From contig NW_006921543.1 in the NCBI RefSeq assembly GCF_000340215.1, forward strand, positions 186,001 to 250,000: a DNA stretch of 64,000 nucleotides, given 5' to 3'. Under the pieces are notes generated by a model, which was not told where the DNA came from, did not search any database, and was given only the letters and a program-made list of their open reading frames with translations. This stretch comes from Pseudocercospora fijiensis CIRAD86 (lineage: Eukaryota > Ascomycota > Dothideomycetes > Mycosphaerellales > Mycosphaerellaceae). The position numbers and the translations under genes were made by a program. Shown piece after piece: positions 32,199 to 46,189 of the stretch; position 1 is the first letter of the stretch; every line of letters begins with the position of its first letter.

Positions 32199-33528
32199 AT
32201 GCCCTACACTTACTCTAACGCGTACTATACGCAGTATAGGCGCTAGAGATCTTGTTTAGGTGCCCTTCGGCACCGTAGAGCCCCCCCTCTTCGAAACTAA
32301 CAATATACGAACCTGCCTAAGGTTTATCGCCTACCGAGGGCTAAATTTAGGCGTCCGGCGCTACTTAAAAGGCTAAAGGAAAGCGCGGAAGAGCGAGCGT
32401 AGTTAGGGGTACTAAATAACTTGAATTCGAGGGTAGGAAGTCTAGTAGGCTCGCCTGCCTTCGCGACTCTACCGCCGATAAGTCCGCCTCGAAGGGATAT
32501 TATTACTAAGCACTAATCTTAATCGCAATCGCAAGTTCGAGCCGGTAGAGTCCGCTACGGTAGTATCCTACGTTTCTAGTAGCGAGAGCGTACGCTAAAT
32601 ACGCCGCCGCTAGTATATAACCGTCCGCCTAAGTATAATAAGTCTTAGCGCTAGATAGACGAGCAACGAGAGGTATTAGCGTAGTTTAGACCGCCGGTAG
32701 AAGTAATTAATCTAGGAGATAGCAACTCTAAGGATAAAGGGCTAGTCTACGTTATACCTCGAGCTTAGAGAGTCCTATTAGCTCGGTAGGAGCTTGCCGA
32801 AGGCGCTAGGAACGCGCCGTCGGCCGCTTTGCCTAATCTAGTTAGACCCTCGATACCTCGATTCTCGGATTCTTAGTCTTCTTAATCTTCGAATACTACT
32901 TAATCTACTTTACTAACCTCGTTTCTACTATAACCGACCGCTAATCGACCTACTAGATAACTATAACTTCTATTACTACGCTTACTACTATTTAGGACTG
33001 TCTACGAGCTACCTATATACGAAGTTGCAACCTAAGAAACCCCCGAATCCTAAATCTACCGCCGAGTAGTTGTTCTATATAGATTACGCTCTTATATTAA
33101 GAGCCTTCGCTGTATAGCTAAATAGCTATACTAGCGTATCGCAAACTAGTCTTAGAGATACTATTCGACCGTCCGAAAGATCTGTAACGAGCCTTTTACG
33201 CCTAGGGTTTGCCGCTATCGAATGTAAGACGATAACTCGAATAACGCCTAAGTTCGAACTCTTATCGTTATTAACCTACCTAACCGACGAAGGGCAATCT
33301 ACACTATAGAACAACAACGCCGCATTGTCCGCTTTGTTATATAGAATGCTACGACACGCCGTATATCCTATCGCGAGATTCGAGATACTTTAGGCCTCGA
33401 TTGCTACTCTATAACGATTTCCCGCATTTGTCGACGATTTAGCTTTAGGCGGTATATTACAAAAGCGAGACCCTTCTATAGTAATAATATATGCTAAAAG
33501 CGACTAGACTTCGTACGGCTATACCTAT
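32199..33528 (+). pseudogene. Tc1/mariner-like transposase, N-terminal portion (interrupted, RIP stops)
   Basis: One frame runs from the ATG to the insertion point with many TAG/TAA codons but no indel. About 370-385 codons of unassigned, basic and Ser/Pro-rich text precede a helix-turn-helix stretch (ISYREIRDTLGLDC..ISRICRRF, about 33360-33440). KRLDFVRLYL, the usual lead-in to the catalytic core, follows. The frame stops at the LTR of the inserted retroelement. Confidence 0.8.
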
Positions 33529-33807
33529 TATTAGCTAGTAACCGGCCCTATACCTATAGGCTAGTTTTAAGCCTATATAAGAGGCCTCCTTCTATAGAGT
33601 AGACAGATTATTAACCTCGTATAGTATATTGTTTATGTTACACTTCTATAATGCCTATGTTGCAGGGCTCTAGTTATTAGCCTAAGCGACAGTCTCGTTA
33701 TCCTATTTTGCTAAATATAGCTGCCTATATTGCTATAGGTTATGTTACCCTCGGTAGCCTATACTATTGCTATAAGTAGTAGTAGTAGTGTTGGTTTCCG
33801 TCCTTTA
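33529..33807 (+). repeat. 5' LTR of the outer retroelement (279 bp)
   Basis: Same length as the 3' copy at 52704-52982, with nine differences, all C/T or G/A transitions. The preceding bases CTAT (33525-33528) match the four bases after the 3' LTR. Confidence 0.92.
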
Positions 33808-34476
33808 TTAGAGCCGAAGGTAGGGCTATCTCTTTATATCTAACAGGTTCGGGTGTGTTAAAGGTAGTCTCTAGGCACGAATAGCTATAACCGAAGCGAG
33901 GGTACGATAAGAGCCTACGATACGGACGATACCGAAGTATCTTAAGGGGCCGTTACGATAAGCAGAGAAACCTCTTAACGAGGGCATCGCTTTAACCCCG
34001 AAAAGCTATAAACTCTTAGGACTATTACAGCTTAGGGCCTAGTTTATAACTATAGCTAGCTTCTAAGGACTCGGCTCTAGGTCGAAGACCTATTTAGTAC
34101 CGCTTACTCGAGATAAGCCCCGCCTAAGGAGGAGATAGACTAATTACCTATCGGCCTTGCTTAGTTTGCTAAGACTATCTATACGATAGCAATTTCTAGA
34201 TTATAGGTCGGATGCCTAGACAGTTCCCCTATTAACCGGGTAGACTATTTCGGGATTCGCTGCCTCGTTCGGACAGTATTTAGCCTTCTACTAGAAAAAG
34301 AAGGTCCCCGCCCCCCTACCTAGCTAAAGGAGATAACGATAGTTAGTAAAGTAGCTAGTTTCTAGGATCCAGGTATAAATAGAGATTGCAGTTCCTTCCT
34401 CCGAGCGGCTTTTATCTAAATTTACTAAATTAAAGCTCCTAGAGGTGTCTAGGCGACCCCTAGGAGGCTAAACTCT
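33808..34476. other. leader region of the outer retroelement
   Basis: About 670 bp between the 5' LTR and the first ORF-flanking palindrome. It is RIP-altered; I see no recognisable coding motif. Confidence 0.5.
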
Positions 34477-34501
34477 AATGCTACCCTAGGGGTAATATTA
34501 G
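34477..34501 (+). repeat. inter-ORF palindrome, copy 1 (forward)
   Basis: AATGCTACCC, TAG, GGGTAATATTAG: an imperfect palindrome just upstream of the gag frame. See the finding on six copies. Confidence 0.8.
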
Positions 34502-34559
34502 AAGAAAACAGCCTAGTATACCATTTTCTCGTATAGCAATATCGAAACAAACCAAACCT

Positions 34560-37500
34560 ACAATATATACTAAAAACACTTTCCTATAGCATTTCATTTT
34601 AACTACTTTATAATAATCGAATAAGCTCTAGCGAAAGCGAGTATTACGAATTAGCGGAATCTTCGGAATCTAATAACCTACCGGACCCTATTAACGAAGA
34701 AATCAGGCGACGACTAGTTATTATAAGCGCCGTCGACCTAGGGGCTATCGAGCCTTCTACGCCCGAAGCTCTCTATAATATCGTTATAAAGATAATTTAA
34801 GGGCAAACTAACCTTCTCCGTTAGAATAGGCGTCGCCCGCTAGAGCTAGGAAGTAGTAGGAACCCTTTGTTCGAAGAGTAGAACGCTACGGCGTACGTAG
34901 AACGCTTTAAGGACAACTTAGCTAAGTACGGACTCGAAGAGGAGTCGGACTAGTATAAGGTCCGGTCCCTTACGAGGACTACTATTACTAAGCTTTACCG
35001 AACCCTTAGAACCCTAGTTAGCTACCTAGAAAAGGACGACAAGTCTAATGCCGACTAGGAGGTCTTTAAGTAGGCCTTTATAAGGGAGTATCGGGATCGC
35101 GATAGCCGTCGCATTAAAGGCAGTCGTACGTAGCTTAAGAACCTCTATACAGAGAGGCGCACCGAAGATAACGACCTAAAGGAGTACGTCCGCGAGTTTG
35201 TTAAGTTAGCGGACGGCATCGACTAGTAGGACCTCGAGAATTCTTAGAGAACGAGGCTACTCCTTAAAGGGTTGCCGTAGTCTACGGCTAAGCGTATCTT
35301 CCGTCGCTATAAGCTTAGCGAAGCCAATCCCGAGACCTTTAGGAAGTATAAAGAGGTCCTAGAGGCTATTAAGGACGACATTAACAGCTCCGCTAACGTA
35401 AAGAAGTTCATTTACGGCGAGGACCGGAATAACCTAGCCTAGGTAAGGAACGATACCTCGGGAACTAGAGGGCCTAAGTTTCTTCCTAAATCGCAAAGTA
35501 GTCCTAGTACTATAACTCCTACTATTACTAAGCATTCTTAGGACGTTACGGACTTAGCTAAATCCCTAGCCTAGCTCAACCTTAATACGAAAGCACTATA
35601 GCGAGTTAGGGAGGTCCTTAATGCTAGTATACTAAAGGATATACTACTAGTCTACTAGGTCTCCGATCCTAACTACCCTAAGGCTCCTTTAGTTAACGTC
35701 TACGCTATACGGAAGATCTATTCTAACTTAGATAGCAAGTGCTAGATATACGGCGGTTTTAAACATATTTAATTAGACTACCCTATCTAGAAGGAGCTTC
35801 TTAAGAGGAAGCTCGTTATATAAGTAAATAGTCGGTTCTACTATACCGACACCGGCGACAAGATTAACTTCGAGTAGGATCGTAGAGCTCCGAAGCTGCC
35901 TTAACTTAGGAGTCTTCTAGAGAAGAAGTATAGTAGCAAGATCGAGTTTAAGGATACTAGGAATAGTACCCTCGCCGCTATTACTAAACGAGAAACTTAG
36001 AAGGTTAAGGCAAAACAGGTTAAGGAGCGGAGTAGTAATAGTATTACTAAGCCTATCAAAGTTAACTTTGTATCTTAGGACCTGGACGCAGTTACTAATG
36101 TTTACGCGGTTACTAAGAACAGTATAGATGTCTACGCTACTATAAGGTCCTAAACTTAGTTATTCTAAACCTAGTCCTAGGGCAAGGGCAAGAGCCCGTA
36201 GAACCCTACCCGCCCTAGTGCGGCAGCCCCTACTAGGATACTTAAGAAGTAGGCAGCTAATAAGGCTAAGAAATAGCGAGAATCAGTCGCTAAGACTAAG
36301 ACACTCTAGATAGCTAAAGACCGTACAACCCGAGCTAGTATAGCTACTCCGGAAGTACTAGAAACTCTAGATATCGATATAGAGGATGCTGCTACCGACC
36401 TTAGTAGTACCCTAGGCCTAGCTAACCCGCCGGCCTATAAACGAAAGTTAGCCGACCTAAAGAGCTTTCGCTTTAATAGGTATATAAAGAAGTATAGCGC
36501 TAGGCCGACTAACTCTTACGATATAAAGGCAAATGCTCTCTTCTAGGCTTTATAGTTCCTAGACCTTAAGTCTAACGTGTCTATAGGAGAGCTTCTAGTA
36601 TACGGTTTGCCTACTAATCTATTCTAGAGCCGGATTCCTAACGATGCTACCTTTACAAAAGACCTTGTAGCCCTCCGACGTAAATAGGGGCGAGAGGACT
36701 ATATCGACGTCTCTTCCCTATAGTTCCTTCCTAAATTTTTAGAAGCCTAGGAGTTAGTAGAAGGCGAATTAGTAACCTACGAGAGCTAGGAGACTATCGA
36801 TGATACTAACGAAGAAGGGATTAAGGAGATAGGCCGAGGGGATAATAATAATACCGACTCTACTTCGGTTTTAGTTTCTATTAAGGCTGTCCGATTTACT
36901 AGCTAATAAATCGGTCGAGTAGGACCTCCTCGACCTAAGGAACTTTACTCTATCCCTAATAATATAGACCTTTCCGCAGTTACCCGTTCCTTTACTATCG
37001 TTCCCGCTATCTATATTTAAGTTACTATCGGAAGCTATAGTTAGCAGTTGCTAGCAATGCTTAATAATAGTTTAGAGTTACTTATTATAAGTAAGCGCTA
37101 GGCTAAACAGCTCCGACTGCTAATAAATAGAGATATTTCCCTTAGTATATAGGGAGTAAATAGGGAGGTTGCGCTAGTAGGTGCCTACTACAATGTTATA
37201 GTAGACGCTTTTAGCATATGCTTTTCCTTTACCTTCTAGATTGCCGCTAACCCGAACACGCTAATTATTCTAGGTCGACTATAGTCTCGCATAACCCGGG
37301 GTATCTAGCGCAACTGCGACGATAGCTCCTAGGAAGGAACTATCGCTAACTAGAAGGGCAACCGAGTCGTATTTACTAGTTATATCGGAAATACTAGCTA
37401 CAAGTCCTACGAGGATATCCTTACTGCTTCTAAGCGCTCTTCGGGAAACGCTATAGCGCGGTTATAAGACCGGCAATCTACGCTATAAGTTAATATAGCT

Positions 37501-37714
37501 TAAATAGGTTATATCTAGAGGTACGCCGCTCTATACGACAAGGCTAGTTTCTAGGCTCTATACTAAGGAGACGAATGCTCGAAGCGATAGCGAGTATAAC
37601 AGTATAACGACTACCTAGTATACGAATCTCGGTAATAATGCTGTCGTAGGTATCGCCGCCGGAAGCGGATCTACCTAAGCCCGAATCCGAACTAACTAAT
37701 TAGAGCGCCGATCT
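34560..37714 (+). pseudogene. gag and aspartic protease region of the outer gypsy element (RIP-degraded)
   Basis: Gag-like text (for example AYVERFKDNLAKYG, LKNLYTERRTEDNDLKEYV at about 34900-35200) is followed by a CX2CX4HX4C zinc knuckle at about 35743-35784. Its second and fourth Cys now read TAC (Tyr), as expected from TGC with a TpG change. A retropepsin-like stretch lies at about 37020-37400 (LLAMLNNSLELLIISKR, LIILGRL). Many Trp and Gln codons have become TAG/TAA. The start is uncertain, since no clear initiator remains. Confidence 0.7.
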
Positions 37715-37739
37715 AATGCTACCCCGGGGGTATTATTAG
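37715..37739 (+). repeat. inter-ORF palindrome, copy 2 (forward)
   Basis: AATGCTACCCC then GGGGGTATTATTAG, located between the protease region and the RT region of the outer element. Confidence 0.8.
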
Positions 37740-40438
37740 GAATCTAACGTTTTCGCCGGAATTATAAATCAGGATTACTAGCTATATACCTACCGACTTA
37801 AGGAGACTTCCGATAAAGTTTACGCGCTGTTCTATTGCGCTAATCTCCGGGCCTAACGTTAAAGAGAGAGGGCTCGGGTATTACGAGCGGTTAGCGTATA
37901 TACCCTATATAAGAGGGTAGCTAACAAGATTAAGCCCGTAAAAGGCAGCGTATATATAACCGATAGGTCTAATCCTAGCGGAAATCCTAACTAGCGACAA
38001 AAGTACCTTAACCGCGAAGCGATATTAACACCTAGGGATAGTCTATACGACTAGAGGTATATTACTAAAAAGTTCTCCGCTATTCCTAGGGGATCGAGGC
38101 TAACGCCGGAGAGACTAGCGAATATTAAACCTAGTATCGAGCTTTCGGATCTTGAACTAGATTTACTATACGAGCTTCTATATAACCGCGAAGCCGTATT
38201 AGTATATAACTTTACGTATCTAGGTAGGATCAACCCGGAGGTTGCCCCTCTATAGAGGATCCGAACGATCGGGTATAAGCCTTAGGCTTACCTAGGGTTC
38301 AAGCTAAACCTAAGCCTAAGAGGTATAGTTAAGGACATAATACGGCAGCGTGTAAAGGCTAGTACCTTAGAGCCTTCCTATGCCTCGTATCGCAACCTAT
38401 ACTTCCTAGTTTAGAAGAAGATAGCTCCTAGGGAACTAAAGAAGTACCGTCTAATTAACGCTATATAAAAGTTTAACGCAGTTACGATTAGAGATGCTAA
38501 CCTCCCTCCGGAGACTAATAGGTTCTCGGAAGCTTTTGCTAACTATATTGTAGCCTTACTAGTTAATATTTTCTCGGGCTACGACTAGATCCCTCTCTAT
38601 CCTAATAGCCGCGACCTTACTAGTTTCGAGATACCTCTTAGGCTATATAGACAAACTACCCTTCTATAAGGGGCAACTAACTCCGTAGCCTAGTTCGTTC
38701 GCATTATAAACTAAGTCCTCGCGGCCTATATCTCCTATATAGCGATGCCTTTCCTTAACGATATCGGTATTAAGGGCCCTAAAACTAGGTACGACAATAA
38801 AGAAGTAGAGCCTAGCATCTATAGGTTCTTTCTCGAACACATTTAGAACCTCGATAGTATCCTCTGCGACCTAGAGCGAGCTAACCTAACGGTATATAGG
38901 GAGAAGCTTTAGCTCCTATACAAACGAATAAATATTATCGGGTTTGTAACTAATAAGAACGGCCGCTATCCTAACAATATACGGGTCCTAAAGATTGTGT
39001 CCTAGCCCGAACCTACCTATTAGAAAGATGTCCGGATCTAGCTTAGAGTAGTCTCCTACTTCCGTATCTAGGTCGAAAACTTTGCGTTAGTATACAAGCC
39101 TCTATACGCCTTACTTAAGAAGGATACAGAGTTTAAATAGACCTCCGTTTACTAAGCCGCTAAGGACAAGGTTACTAAGGCACTTATTAGCGCGCCTACG
39201 CTTACCTCTATTAACTACTCGGAAGGCGCAGGTCTACTAATTGTTGCTATCGACTCGAGCGGGGAAGGCTACGGCGAGATACTAATATAGTATAATCGTA
39301 AGGAGCCCTCCTTACGTTACCCTATCCGGTACGAGTCCGGTCTATAGAAACCTATCGAGGCCCGATACGATACTAGCAAGCGAGAGTGCCTTAGTATCTA
39401 TAAGGCTCTTAAGAAGTTCCGACCTTAGCTCTTTAGAGTATTCTTTCGCCTAGAAGTCGACGCTTAGACGCTAGTCTATTAACTTAACCGTATAGCCTCC
39501 GACCTGCCTAACTCTATAATAGCTCGGTAGGTTACCTAGATCTATTTATTTAATTTCGACGTCTTCTATGTTCCTAGTAAGAAGTATACTAGACCGGATA
39601 GCCTTTCTAGAAGGCCTGCTATAGAAGAAGATATCGCCGAGATAATAGAAGAAGAGGATGTCGACGCGGTTATTAACCGCACCTTCTTTACTGCCTTCTA
39701 TATTAACGCTATGCCGGTAATTACTAGGTCTACTGCCGACGACTAACCTAGTAACTAGCCTAACGAAGACCCTGCTACTAACGGCGAGGACTAGGACGAT
39801 ACTAAGGCGGGCGAACTAGGTAGGGATAATATCCTTAATAGGGTCTACTCCGACGACTCCTATAATATCGCCTACTTCCTTACCTATACGAAGAGAGCTC
39901 CTAGTCTATTAAAGAGTTAATACTGTCGTATTATTCGCTATTCTCGGAGGTTCCTTATTAAGGATCGCATCCTTTAGCGATAGGCTATAGTTAACGTACC
40001 GCTCTAGCGTATTATTAACGATCTAGTAGCCCGATAAGAGATCCTTCGTTCCGTTTACGATAAGCTCGGCTATCGGGCGGCGGAGGGCACCTTCGATATC
40101 CTTCGTCGACGCTACTAGTAGGACGGCGTATAAGCTAATGTCTCCCGCTACTATAAGAGCTATCCTAAGTGCAACTTTAGGAACAGCTACCGACGTCTAG
40201 GAGAGCTGCGTATCCCTACTGCCTAGTTAGTTAGAGAGCGGTAGTATAGCGATAGAGTCTATCTTAGCCGCAATAATAGCCTATATATTATTCGAGAGAG
40301 TCTTTCTCGATAGCCGGAGGCCTATTATTTCTATAAAGGTTGCGGTGCTATTAATGCCCGTAATATAGCTACCTTCCTATTTAAGGATCTGTTTTACCGC
40401 TAGGGAACACCTTACGAGGTTATCTTAGACAACGCTAC
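37740..40438 (+). pseudogene. pol of the outer gypsy element: RT, RNase H and first part of integrase
   Basis: RT text lies at about 38390-39000 with the catalytic box read as PFLNDIGIKGP; Asn sits where the first Asp of the DD pair is expected, a TGA-to-TAA type change. RNase H-like text follows (about 39190-39560, with SGEGYGEIL and KALKKF). The integrase zinc region and core then begin (about 40050-40438) up to LDNAT, where the nested element enters. Stops are of RIP type throughout. Confidence 0.8.
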
Positions 40439-40635
40439 TATTAGGACCAAAGAGGCTACACGTGATTGGTATATGACTAGGTCGAGTAAAGCTAGGGTCT
40501 CGATGCCTTAGGCAGGGCTTGGCGCTTAGCGTTAGGCCAACTCTCCTGCCTTCCTCCCTCTCCTTCTAGATCCTTATCGAATACTACACTAATTCACTAC
40601 TACCCTATCTACCTGCTAACATAACCCTTCTTATA
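40439..40635 (+). repeat. 5' LTR of the nested element (197 bp)
   Basis: Starts TATTAGGACC and ends CTTCTTATA. Nine differences from the 3' copy, all transitions at CpA/TpG sites. Confidence 0.93.
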
Positions 40636-40849
40636 CAGTATTCGATCTACCCTTTAAGGGCAGCAGCTAGATAGTCCTTATTTCAAGCTTTTAGCGGTAT
40701 AGCTACGAACAAGACTAATCTAACTATATTGCGCCCTAAGAACGGGACCTACACGTACTATTCTATCGAAACAACCGTACCAATCATTAAGCAAGGCCTT
40801 CTATACGGCCTATTATACTAAGTCAATCGCACTAGACTAATATCTACTA

Positions 40850-42265
40850 ATTCCGCTATATCCGCATCTTAGGGGCTAACAATACATTATTAGTATTACC
40901 CCCTATTACAATAGCCGGCTTATTACGAAACAACAACCGTGCTGCCGCTAGCAGCGCTAGCAACGACAATGCTAGTAGTACAGTACCTGCTAAAGTGCCT
41001 ACTAGAGTACCTACTAAAGTGCCTCCTGCCGAAGAGCCTGCTATAGGACCTGCTAAAGAAGAACCTGCAGTTCTAGGTAACGACCTAGAATTGCCTATCG
41101 ACGACATTCTTAACAATATTGTCAACCGTCGATATAGCTAGCTAGCCTTTAGTCCCCAACTAGTAGCGAGACTTTAGGAAGCTACCTAAAATAGGCTCAC
41201 TACCTTGCGTCAAGAACAATAGCTAAAGGATAATCTCCTCGAGATTCGCCGTCTATAGGAAGCCCTAACAACTACTACTAAGCCGATAGTAGGGCCTTCC
41301 TTACTACCCGTCCCTGTCTAAAAGAAGGATGCTAAGCTTAAGGACTATACCGTATTTGACGGCTCTAGTCGCAAACAATACAATAATTATATACGCGATT
41401 ATAAGCTTAACCAACGAAATGCGCCGAGGGCTCTTCTAGATGACTATTCACTAGTTGTCTACGCGATGTAGTACATCAATAGCGACCTAAAGCGTACCTA
41501 GGATAACTATTTCGATTCCCTTACTAATTAGACCGCTGTTTAGTAGCAAGACTACAAGACCATTATGCTAGATACCCTTAGAAACCCTATACTAAGGCAA
41601 TAGCACGCTTAGGACTAGTACCTTCGGGCTAAGCAAAAGACTAATCAATCAGCCCGTTTATTTGAGGCCTATTTAAAGACCCTCGAGGACGATTTGCTAG
41701 CTAAGACCGACTCTATCTAGATTTCCGAAATACGCCCTAAATTGCGATAGGAATTGGTCCTTAAATTGGACCGCCGTCGTGTGTTCGAATAGGCTAACCT
41801 AACACGCATTCAATTTATAGTCGAAGTGGAAACAGCCGAGCGGGCTGTCTAGCTCTAACAACGACTAGAATCGAGGATCCGACTAGCTAGTACTAACCGT
41901 AGCAACCGCGGCCGCGGAGGAAACCAAGGTTCCTACTATAATAACAATGCTAACAATAGGAACAGTAACAATAACCGTAGAAGAGGCCGTAGCCGCCGGC
42001 TATATAGAGGAGGCCGCGATAGGGGCCGTAGAAGGGGCTCGTATCCCTACAATGCTAACCGCTCTACTAACAATAATAACAGCTACGGCAGTCTACTAAC
42101 CGGATTGAAGTGCTTCAATTGTAATAGCACTAGCTATCTACTAGGCCAATGCGACAAACCTAAGGACTAGGCCCGAATTGACCGTGCTTCCGCCGAGCAT
42201 AGGAAACATCTTTTAGCCGCTAATGCTACCCTAGTCGGCTCTTTTAATTAGTCGAAAAAAGAGTA
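40850..42265 (+). pseudogene. gag of the nested chromovirus-like element
   Basis: Degraded capsid-like frame followed by an Asn/Gly/Arg-rich stretch (about 41890-42080) and a zinc knuckle at about 42111-42155 with CX2CX4(H)X4C spacing. The His codon reads TAC (Tyr), as expected from CAC by a CpA change. Boundaries are approximate. Confidence 0.7.
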
Positions 42266-42269
42266 AGCG

Positions 42270-45200
42270 CCGCACTAACTATTAGCCTTGTACGGCGTAA
42301 GACTATCGACATTGTGCTAGCTATTATACGTACCTGTCTTATATCTAGGCCCGATACTAACTATAAGGCAAAGGTTATACTAGACCCCGGAAATTCAGTT
42401 AGCGCCCTTATTAGCTATTACCTAGCTAAGCAATTAGACCTCCGACAACTGCCGAAAACTAACCTACTAACCCTTGCTTAGTTTAATAACGCTCGGCACT
42501 TGACCTATAGGGCCTACTATATTCCTATAGTTCTAAAAGACGACCTCGGAAATGAACGCCTACTAAACTTTACTACCTACGCGGTAGACATAGACAGCCT
42601 CCTATCCGACATTGTTATTAGCAACCCTGTTCTTAAGTACTATGCTATAGTTATAGACTTAGGCAGTTAACAATAGCGATTTGGAATCGCTAGGAAAGAG
42701 GATATTAAACACATCGATATTAGCGAGTATCCTAATAATATTAGGATCCTATTTATTAGCAACCTAACACTAGCCTCCGCCTTAGCTAATCCGACTACCG
42801 ACCTGCTCGGTAGTAATAACGATAAACCTGTGCCCCCTAATAGTATAGACCCTAATTAGCTCGAACGTATACTAGTGCCTATTCGAGAGACCTATATTAA
42901 TATATTCAAACATTACCTAGCATCGACATTGCCTATGTTTAAGGAGACAGATTATAAGATTAACATTATAGAGGGCAAGGAGGTTCCTTTTAGCCCCCTC
43001 TACAACCTTAGTAAACGAGAGCTTGCTATATTGCGTAAGTACCTAGAGGAAAACCTAGCTAATAGTCGCATTCGGTACAGTAACAGCCCTGCTAGTGCAC
43101 TAATCCTGTTTGTTCTAAAGAAGGATAGTAGCCTACGGTTATGCATCGATTACCGTAGACTTAATGCTGTTACTATTAAAGATCGTTGTCTACTTCCTCT
43201 TATTAATAAGACCCTCGATCGCCTTTCTAGTGCCTACTACTATACTACATTAGATATTAAGGACGCCTATTACCGCATCCGTATTCGCAAGGGCGATAAA
43301 TAGAAGACAGCCTTTCGCACTCGCTATAGCTATTTTAAGTACTTAGTTATGCTATTTAGGCTAGCTAATGCCCCTGCTACATTCTAGTTCTATATCAATC
43401 GGGCCCTATTAGGCCTATTAGATCACCTCTGTATAGTTTACCTAGATGACATCCTGGTTTACATACACTCTCCTAACATTACGGAATACTAGGCTATAGT
43501 CCGTAAGGTACTCGATCGCCTAAGGGCCTATAGCTTGTATTGCAAGCCTTCTAAATGCACCTTTGCTACTAAGGAGGTGTTATTCCTTAGCTTTCTTATT
43601 TCAACCGAGGGTATTAAGGCTAATCCTAACCGGATTAAAACAATTACTAAATAGCCCGTTCCTACGTCTATTAAAGAGCTTCAATTATTCCTAGGTTTTG
43701 CTAACTTCTACCGTCGGTTTATTAAGGGCTATTTACGGCATATAATGCCCCTAACTAAGCTCACTAAAACTAAGGCTAACCCAACTAGAGAGTTCAAATA
43801 GACTAATAGAGCATAAGCCGCTTTTAACGGCCTAAAGCAACGCTTCACTAATGTCCCCTTATTATACTATTTCGTACTAAGCAAGCAGATCCGAATTGAA
43901 ACTAACGCTTTACAGTTCGCTATATCAGCTATTATGTTATAGCAGGCTAATAATACCTATTAGCACCCGATTGCCTTCTTTTTACGGAAGATAATCGACG
44001 TAGAACGTCGGTACGAGACCTATAAGTAAGAGCTCCTAGCAATCGTAGAAGCCTTTAAGCACTAGCGCTATTATCTCGATAGTACTTAGCACCCTATTCA
44101 GGTCTATACGGACTATAATAACCTCCGTGGAATCACGAAGGTTACTAGGGTTATAGGTCGATAGGCTAGATAGGCCGTCTACCTCGCCGGGTTCGATTTT
44201 AATATATTACATCGGCTAGGCGTAAGTAACCCTGCTAATAGCCTATCGAGGCGACCTAATTACGACAGCGAAACCTAACATATTAATTCTCTGTTTCCAA
44301 CCCTATAGCATAAGATTGCTATAGACCTTGCTATAAAGCAGGCGTAGGATAAGCGGACTTCCGGACCCCGCGGCGGCAACAAATACTATAGCGGAGTTGT
44401 CGTTCTTCTAGTGCACGTTAAAAAGGACGTAGATCGCTCGAGCTATAACGACTCGATTAAAGATATTGCTATCTATAGCGATAGCACTATAGAAGAGGTT
44501 GCAGTTAATCCGGCTGCTAGTGCTATTAGATATATATAATGCGTACCTCGTTCGATAGTACGGGTGCTATTGAATGACCTTGTAAACGGGGATAGTCAAT
44601 CGTTTATAGATAAGCTGTTACGTGCTTAGTAGAGGGACGCCTTTGCTGTCGAGCGCATTAATAAGCTTATAAGTAGGCGGGCGACTCGATCCGGCAAGAG
44701 TAACAACAATTAGTCGATCGACGACAAAGGTTACTTAAAGTTCAAGGGCAGATACTATATCCCCGCTAAACAATCGATTAGATAAGAGCTTTTGAAGAGG
44801 CACTATAATAGTAAGCTCGCTAGTTACTATAGTATAGAGAGGTCGTACGAGTTACTATCGCGTATATACTACTAGCTAAATAGTAAGCGGCATATAAAGG
44901 AGTATATACAGACCTATGCAGTATACTAGCGAGTTAAAGCACTAAAGCACTTACTATTTGGCGAGTTGTCTTCACTCCCTGTTCTAAAGAAGCTATTTGC
45001 TAAGCTTATAATAGACTTCATTATAGGCCTTCCTCCTACTAAGCGTAGGGGCAGCAAGGATATATATAATGCTATCCTTGTTGTAGTAGATCGATTTACT
45101 AAAGGCGCTCGATACATCCCGGCGCGGAAGGATTAGACTGCTATTAATATAGTAGAGGCGCTATAGACTAACATCTTCTATACCTATTAGGGAACCCCTA

Positions 45201-46150
45201 AGGGGATAGTCTCCGATAGGGGTACGACATTCATATCGCACTATTAGAGCGAAATATGCCTATAGCTAAGACTGAAGCATCGGCTATTAATAGCCTTCTA
45301 TCTATAGACTGACGGTTAAATAGAGAGGTAGAATGCCACCCTATAGCAGTACCTGCGTAGTTACATTAACGAGAATCCTAGGGATTGGGTCAATCTCCTA
45401 TAGCCTATAGAATTCGTATACAACAATAGTGTACACTCATTAACTAAGGTTTCACTATATATAGCTATAATAGGTTAAAACGCCGCGTTGCTATAAGATC
45501 CATTTACCTCGCTCGAGGCCGAGCGTAAGGAAAGGGAAGCGCGTCAAGTACTAGAGACACTAGCGGTAATAGAACGTATCTAGAAGATGCGAGAAATCTA
45601 TACTAAGATAGCCGAGAAGTTAACAAAGGCTTAAGAGTACTAAAAGACCTACTACGACAAGCACTATACGCCGATAACCTTTAAATAAGGCGACATAGTT
45701 ATACTAAGCACTAAGAACCTCCGCATCCGCAAGCACCTATTACCTAACGGCAAAACAAGGCCTAAGCTCGCACTAAGATACATTAGCCCATTCCGTATTC
45801 GAGAAGTTAAGGGCTCCTCCGTATAGGCCTATTAGTTGTAGCTCCTACCTTATTATACTATCTATAACACCTTCTATATATCCCTCCTTAAGCCGTACTA
45901 CCTGCGCGAAGGGGATAAAGCCCCTACAGAACACGAAGACATACTAGCGGATAGTAAGGAGCTGTAGTCTATAGAACGTATCCTATAGTATCGCACTAGG
46001 TAAGGCAAGAAGGAGTACCTACTAAGATAGCAAGGCTATTTACCTAAATAGGACTCGTAGGAAGCTAAAGACTCTTTTAAAGACATAACTAAGTTGTTAG
46101 ATAAGTATTAGACTAGCGTAAAGAACAAGAAGAAGGCTAAGGGCCTATAA
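42270..46150 (+). pseudogene. pol of the nested element: protease, RT, RNase H, integrase, chromodomain
   Basis: Protease-like LDPGNSVSALIS lies at about 42380. RT runs about 42980-43480 with [38 protein letters not shown] and YLDDILVY. RNase H is at about 43900-44120 and integrase at about 44850-45480 (DFIIGLPPTKR, VVVDRFTKGAR). A chromodomain-like end follows at about 45960-46100 (ERIL, YRTR, KKEYLLR, QGY). The longest uninterrupted stretch is 42875-43303; the TAG that ends it sits where RT has a conserved Trp (TGG to TAG). The frame ends near the TAA at 46148. Confidence 0.85.
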
Positions 46151-46164
46151 TGTCGCCTAGGAAT

Positions 46165-46189
46165 AATGCTACCCCCGGGGTACTATTAG
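46165..46189 (+). repeat. inter-ORF palindrome, copy 3 (forward, in the nested element)
   Basis: AATGCTACCCCC then GGGGTACTATTAG, 15 bp after the pol frame of the nested element. Confidence 0.8.
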
